Source of the DNA: Pseudomonadota bacterium
GTDB taxonomy: Bacteria; Myxococcota_A; UBA796; GCA-2862545
Reading direction: 5' to 3'
Length of the DNA: 64,000 nt
Assembly: GCA_023954855.1 (NCBI GenBank)
Contig: JAGSGY010000011.1
Coordinates: 1 to 64,000 of the forward strand
The notes beneath the pieces are model-generated. The model worked only from the letters and a program-made list of their open reading frames with translations, did no database searches and was not told the origin of the DNA. Position 1 is the stretch's first letter, and each line of letters begins with the position of its first letter. Below, one piece after another: positions 61,138 through 64,000 of this stretch. The position numbers and the translations under genes are program-made.

Positions 61138-61677
61138 ATGTTTCGAACTCTCTCACTCCTCCTCCTCCTGGCGACGCCTGTCGCTATGGCCCAGGACGGG
61201 GGAATTGCCGGCGACCTGGAGCGGGCATCTGCGACCAGCGACGGCGAGAAGCTTGACTACGCTGAGGCTTCCACGGCGGAGCTGAAGTCGGCTGTACTCG
61301 AAGTTGCGGGCCTGCTCGAAGAGGCCCGACGGACGGGAGATGATGTGGAGCGCCTCGAGTGCATCACGCGTCACCTACAGAGCCTTCGCGTGCTTCTGAA
61401 CTCCGTTCAGGAGGGCACCGCGCAACTCTCGGCTGAGCTGAGCGGCTCGACCGCACAAGCCGATCACACCTTCCGGCGCATCGTGGTTGCGCGAGGCAAG
61501 GGACGCGAGCTGCTCGCCCTGGCCCTCCAGTGCACGGATGACGGTTCCGCCTCTGACGGAAGTACCGTTGTCGACTGGACTTCCGAGCTCCTCGACAACA
61601 CCGAAGACCTCGACGGCGTTTCTGAAGATCCGCTCGATCTTGGCTTTGACCCACCGGCTGCAAGCCCTTACCAGTAG
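61138..61677 (+). CDS. Exported helical protein of the Agl/Glt-like locus
   Basis: The 179-aa product has a signal peptide (MFRTLSLLLLLATPVAMAQ) and a mainly helical mature part (ELKSAVLEVAGLLEEARRTGDDVERLECITRHLQSL) with an acidic C-terminus and two cysteines. The ATG at 61138 with GGAG 7 bases upstream is chosen. I do not recognise a family. Its place between the transducer and the barrel suggests a periplasmic adaptor. Confidence 0.75.
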   Translation: MFRTLSLLLLLATPVAMAQDGGIAGDLERASATSDGEKLDYAEASTAELKSAVLEVAGLLEEARRTGDDVERLECITRHLQSLRVLLNSVQEGTAQLSAELSGSTAQADHTFRRIVVARGKGRELLALALQCTDDGSASDGSTVVDWTSELLDNTEDLDGVSEDPLDLGFDPPAASPYQ

Positions 61678-61769
61678 ACCCGCGTCCGCGAGTGTATTAT
61701 CGACGGCGTCGCGACTGACGTGCTGGGAGACCCTTGGGCCCGAAGAGTGTGAACGAAGGGATGCGAACG

Positions 61770-63017
61770 ATGCGCTACGGCGTGGCTGCGGTCACGTGCG
61801 CCTTGCTTGCGCCAGCCGTCGGAGTGGCCGCTCCTGGTGACCACATTCATGTGGGCGAAGCGGTGCTGACGCCCACCCTGGACCTTGGGCTCGAGCATCG
61901 GACCAATGTGTACCGGCGTGACCAGCGGTTTGTCGCAGGAACCGCCTTTCGCGTTGCGCCCGGACTCGACCTCTCTCTCGATGGTCCAGAGGTCTTCGTC
62001 GGCATCAACGGCGAGTGGGAGCTTCGCAAGTACATCCAGTCCTATGCGACCAACCTCGATCGTCTCAACGATTTCAACCTCGGTGGTCGGGTTGACCTGT
62101 TCCGCAATCGGCCGCTGGGCCTCGAGCTGCGAGAGTCCGCGACGCTGCGGAACAACACGGTGGACAGCGGTGGTGCAGAAGACCCATTCGCGACCCAGCT
62201 TCGCAACGAGGCCGGAGCACGGGTAAAGATTCGCTTCGGGCCAGCGTTGGAAGTCGTGCCCGGCTTCACGCATACATTCGACGACTTCCGCGTTCCAGAT
62301 GGCGCCATCGTCGGCAACCCCGACCGGCACTACAACACGCGGTCGGGCCTGACGCCCGGACTCGCTGCGCAGTGGAAGTTCTTTCCACGCACGGCCTTGG
62401 TCTTCGACTCAAGCCTGACGTTCTTCTCTTGGTCTGAGAATCAGATCTCACGACTTGCCCAGCAGCCTGGGTCGTTGAGCGTGGCGATTCCGAACTCGAC
62501 GCACCTGAAGGTGAAGACGGGTCTACGCGGGCGCGTGAGTGAGAACATCACGACGACCGTCGAGCTTGGGTACGGCTTCGCCAACTACAAGTCCGAGGGC
62601 CTGACCGGTTCCGGAGAGATTGCTGCCGACCTCGGTGGACTGAAGGGGCTGCTCGTCACTGCGCAGGCCCAGTACCTTCTCACGCCACGGCAGAAGTTCA
62701 CGGTCGGCTACAAGAAAGACTTCGCCGATAGCTGGTTCAGCAACTTCATGACCTACAACCACCTGTACCTCAAGCACCACGGTGCCTACGGTGAGCGGGT
62801 GACCTCCGATGTAGAGCTCATGATGCGTTTCGAAGGGTACGAAGGCGCCGTCCTCCGCGACGACCGGATGCTTCGTGTGAAGGCCGACGGCACGTTCGCA
62901 CTGCAGGACTGGGCGAGCACGACGGTGGGGCTCTGGTATACGCAGCGGAGCTCGACCGATGCGTTGGTCGCCTGGAACGACATCAACATCCACTGGCTTG
63001 CCACGTTCACCTACTAA
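61770..63017 (+). CDS. Outer-membrane beta-barrel protein (GltA/B/H-like role)
   Basis: The 415-aa product has a signal peptide (MRYGVAAVTCALLAPAVGVAA) and a continuous series of amphipathic strands with many aromatic residues (LELRESATLRNNTV, AQWKFFPRTALVFDSSLTFF, TTVELGYGFANYKSEG, WASTTVGLWYTQRSS), ending in Tyr (WLATFTY), a normal outer-membrane C-terminus. The ATG at 61770 has GAAGGG 9 bases upstream. The Glt system uses several such barrels (GltA, GltB, GltH); which one this matches cannot be told from sequence alone. Confidence 0.8.
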   Translation: MRYGVAAVTCALLAPAVGVAAPGDHIHVGEAVLTPTLDLGLEHRTNVYRRDQRFVAGTAFRVAPGLDLSLDGPEVFVGINGEWELRKYIQSYATNLDRLNDFNLGGRVDLFRNRPLGLELRESATLRNNTVDSGGAEDPFATQLRNEAGARVKIRFGPALEVVPGFTHTFDDFRVPDGAIVGNPDRHYNTRSGLTPGLAAQWKFFPRTALVFDSSLTFFSWSENQISRLAQQPGSLSVAIPNSTHLKVKTGLRGRVSENITTTVELGYGFANYKSEGLTGSGEIAADLGGLKGLLVTAQAQYLLTPRQKFTVGYKKDFADSWFSNFMTYNHLYLKHHGAYGERVTSDVELMMRFEGYEGAVLRDDRMLRVKADGTFALQDWASTTVGLWYTQRSSTDALVAWNDINIHWLATFTY

Positions 63018-63139
63018 GGTGTGCCTGGTGAGGGGATGAACGAAGGGCCCTTCGGATCCGTCGCGGAAATGAGCGGATGGAAGGGGAGGGGATTACTGCC
63101 GTCCGGGGTTCACATGGACCTCATGTATGACATTAGGTT

Positions 63140-63169
63140 TTGTCGTGACGCGTCAAGAGGTGCTAGACT
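63140..63169 (+). promoter_or_regulatory. Sigma-70-like promoter before the ftsK-like gene
   Basis: TTGTCG (63140-63145), 18 bases, TAGACT (63164-63169). The predicted start lies ~15 bases before the ATG. Upstream, CGAAGGGCCCTTCG (63041-63054) is a perfect 14-base palindrome without a U-tract and may be a separate protein-binding site. Confidence 0.55.
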
Positions 63170-63190
63170 CCGCGCACGAGAGGCCGTTCT

Positions 63191-64000
63191 ATGTCCGTAC
63201 CAGCCCTGCTCGGCGAGAAGCAGCGAGAACTTCTGATTCTGGGAGGCGTGCTCACCAGTGCGTTTGCCCTGGTTTCTGTAGCTGGCTTTCACGCTGGCGA
63301 CCCGACGCTCCTCCATCCCGGTCCCGGTCGGGTGGAGAACCCTTGTGGTCCCGCTGGTGCTCTGCTTGCGGACGTATCCCTCACGGTGGCGGGCTACGGC
63401 GCCTATGCTCTTGTCGTGCCTATGGGAGTGGGAGTGCTGGCACTTGCACGTCGGCCCCTCGGGGACCCGACGCGGTGGCTTGCGGCAGGTGGCTTGTACC
63501 TCACCGGGCTCGCGAGCCTGGGCCTTGGTGCGCGTGGCTGGCCAGGTGAGTCGCCCTTTGCCCCTGGTGGAGCGCTGGGCGGCACAATTCTGTGGGCTCT
63601 CGAGTCGGTTGTGGGCACCGTTGGGGCCGCACTCGTACTGTTCTTTTCTGCCGTCATCATGGTCACTGTGCTCGGCCACATCAACTGGCGTGCCGTTTCC
63701 GTTTGGCTGGTGGAGCGTGCTGAACGCGCCTGGCCCCCGCTTCGTGAAGCCCTTGGCCGCGGTGGTGCTGCGGCGGGCGGTGCGGTCGGTTCCGTGCTGA
63801 ATCGAGGTGCCGGAGCCGCGAAGGAAGCTGGGTTCTGGTCCGCGCGGCATGCAGGGGCCGCGGCAAAGGGCGCTACCCTCGCTGCAGGCTCGGCCGCAAA
63901 GGACGCCACGGTCGCTGCGGGTTCGGGTGCAGGGCAGCTCGGTGCACGAGCCGTTCACGCGATGCGTCGGATGGGGCGCTCGTTGTTCCGGTCCCATGAC
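63191..64000 (+). CDS. FtsK/SpoIIIE-type DNA translocase, N-terminal part (runs off window)
   Basis: An open frame of 270 codons runs from the ATG at 63191 to the window end with no stop. It starts MSVPALLGEKQRELLILGGV and has about four membrane helices (GVLTSAFALVSVAGF, YGAYALVVPMGVGVLAL, WLAAGGLYLTGLASLGLGA, LVLFFSAVIMVTVLGH), the layout of the FtsK 4TM domain, with GGALGGTILWALESVVG as a typical loop. An Ala/Gly-rich linker follows. The motor domain would lie beyond the window. GAGAGG precedes the start. Confidence 0.8.
   Translation, partial: MSVPALLGEKQRELLILGGVLTSAFALVSVAGFHAGDPTLLHPGPGRVENPCGPAGALLADVSLTVAGYGAYALVVPMGVGVLALARRPLGDPTRWLAAGGLYLTGLASLGLGARGWPGESPFAPGGALGGTILWALESVVGTVGAALVLFFSAVIMVTVLGHINWRAVSVWLVERAERAWPPLREALGRGGAAAGGAVGSVLNRGAGAAKEAGFWSARHAGAAAKGATLAAGSAAKDATVAAGSGAGQLGARAVHAMRRMGRSLFRSHD

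Noticed and set aside
1-64000. CRISPR arrays, insertion sequences, prophage or integron signals
   Set aside because: No spaced direct repeats, transposase or integrase motifs, or terminal repeat pairs were seen.

Overview
The window is GC-rich (roughly 65 %), densely coding chromosomal DNA with many overlapping stop/start pairs (ATGA, GTGA, TGATG, TAGTG). The gene content points to the Myxococcota or a related lineage of the former Deltaproteobacteria. It includes an Agl/Glt-type gliding or Nfs-type envelope machine, two ECF sigma/anti-sigma pairs, a bacterial caspase, hybrid histidine kinases, many lipoproteins, and the block yceD-rpmF-plsX-acpP-fabF-rpiB-glyA-nrdR-rib-nusB. This is inferred from gene families and order, not from a phylogeny. 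I saw no insertion sequences, prophage genes or CRISPR arrays.

Layout. 1-139: 3' part of a 5S rRNA gene and its terminator. 205-6929: a von Willebrand A-like lipoprotein; a minus-strand operon (small membrane protein, unknown protein, zinc-ribbon protein, divergent MreB paralogue, RarA); an SppA peptidase; a lone TadE-like protein. 6945-14312: a lytic transglycosylase coupled to a large metallopeptidase/propeller/barrel protein, then a PhoB/PhoR-like two-component pair. 14309-23678: a Ski2-like helicase, a membrane protein, a five-gene cluster (two outer-membrane barrel proteins, ECF sigma, anti-sigma, EF-hand caspase) and a Ca2+-type P-ATPase. 23998-31704: small lipoprotein; DUF4336-like and SRPBCC genes divergent from a LysR regulator; second ECF sigma with a TPR anti-sigma-like protein; hybrid kinase. 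31885-32048: tRNA-Glu and tRNA-Gln. 32704-43068: a long housekeeping run covering fatty-acid and phospholipid synthesis, ribose isomerase, serine hydroxymethyltransferase, riboflavin synthesis, NusB and Fe-S assembly. 43069-49019: lipoprotein, tRNA-Phe, NtrC-type activator coupled to a barrel-SppA fusion, and DacB.

49132-63017 is the most distinctive region. A strong sigma-70-like promoter opens a run of periplasmic TPR and coiled-coil proteins, a TPR lipoprotein and a small exported protein. These are followed by a TolQ/ExbB/AglR-like channel protein with two ExbD/AglQ/AglS-like partners, then an FHA-like/TonB-like transducer resembling GltG, another exported protein and an outer-membrane barrel. 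Together they look like a complete proton-driven trans-envelope machine in one locus. In Myxococcus xanthus the motor (aglRQS) and the glt genes lie in separate clusters. The window ends inside the N-terminal membrane domain of an FtsK-type DNA translocase.

Best leads for new biology: (i) the ECF sigma/anti-sigma/caspase cluster with two barrel proteins; (ii) the unified Agl/Glt-like locus, whose first ExbD-like subunit has Asn in place of the proton-carrying Asp; (iii) an MreB paralogue lacking the catalytic Glu, coupled to RarA; (iv) two multi-domain envelope proteases fused to beta-barrels.
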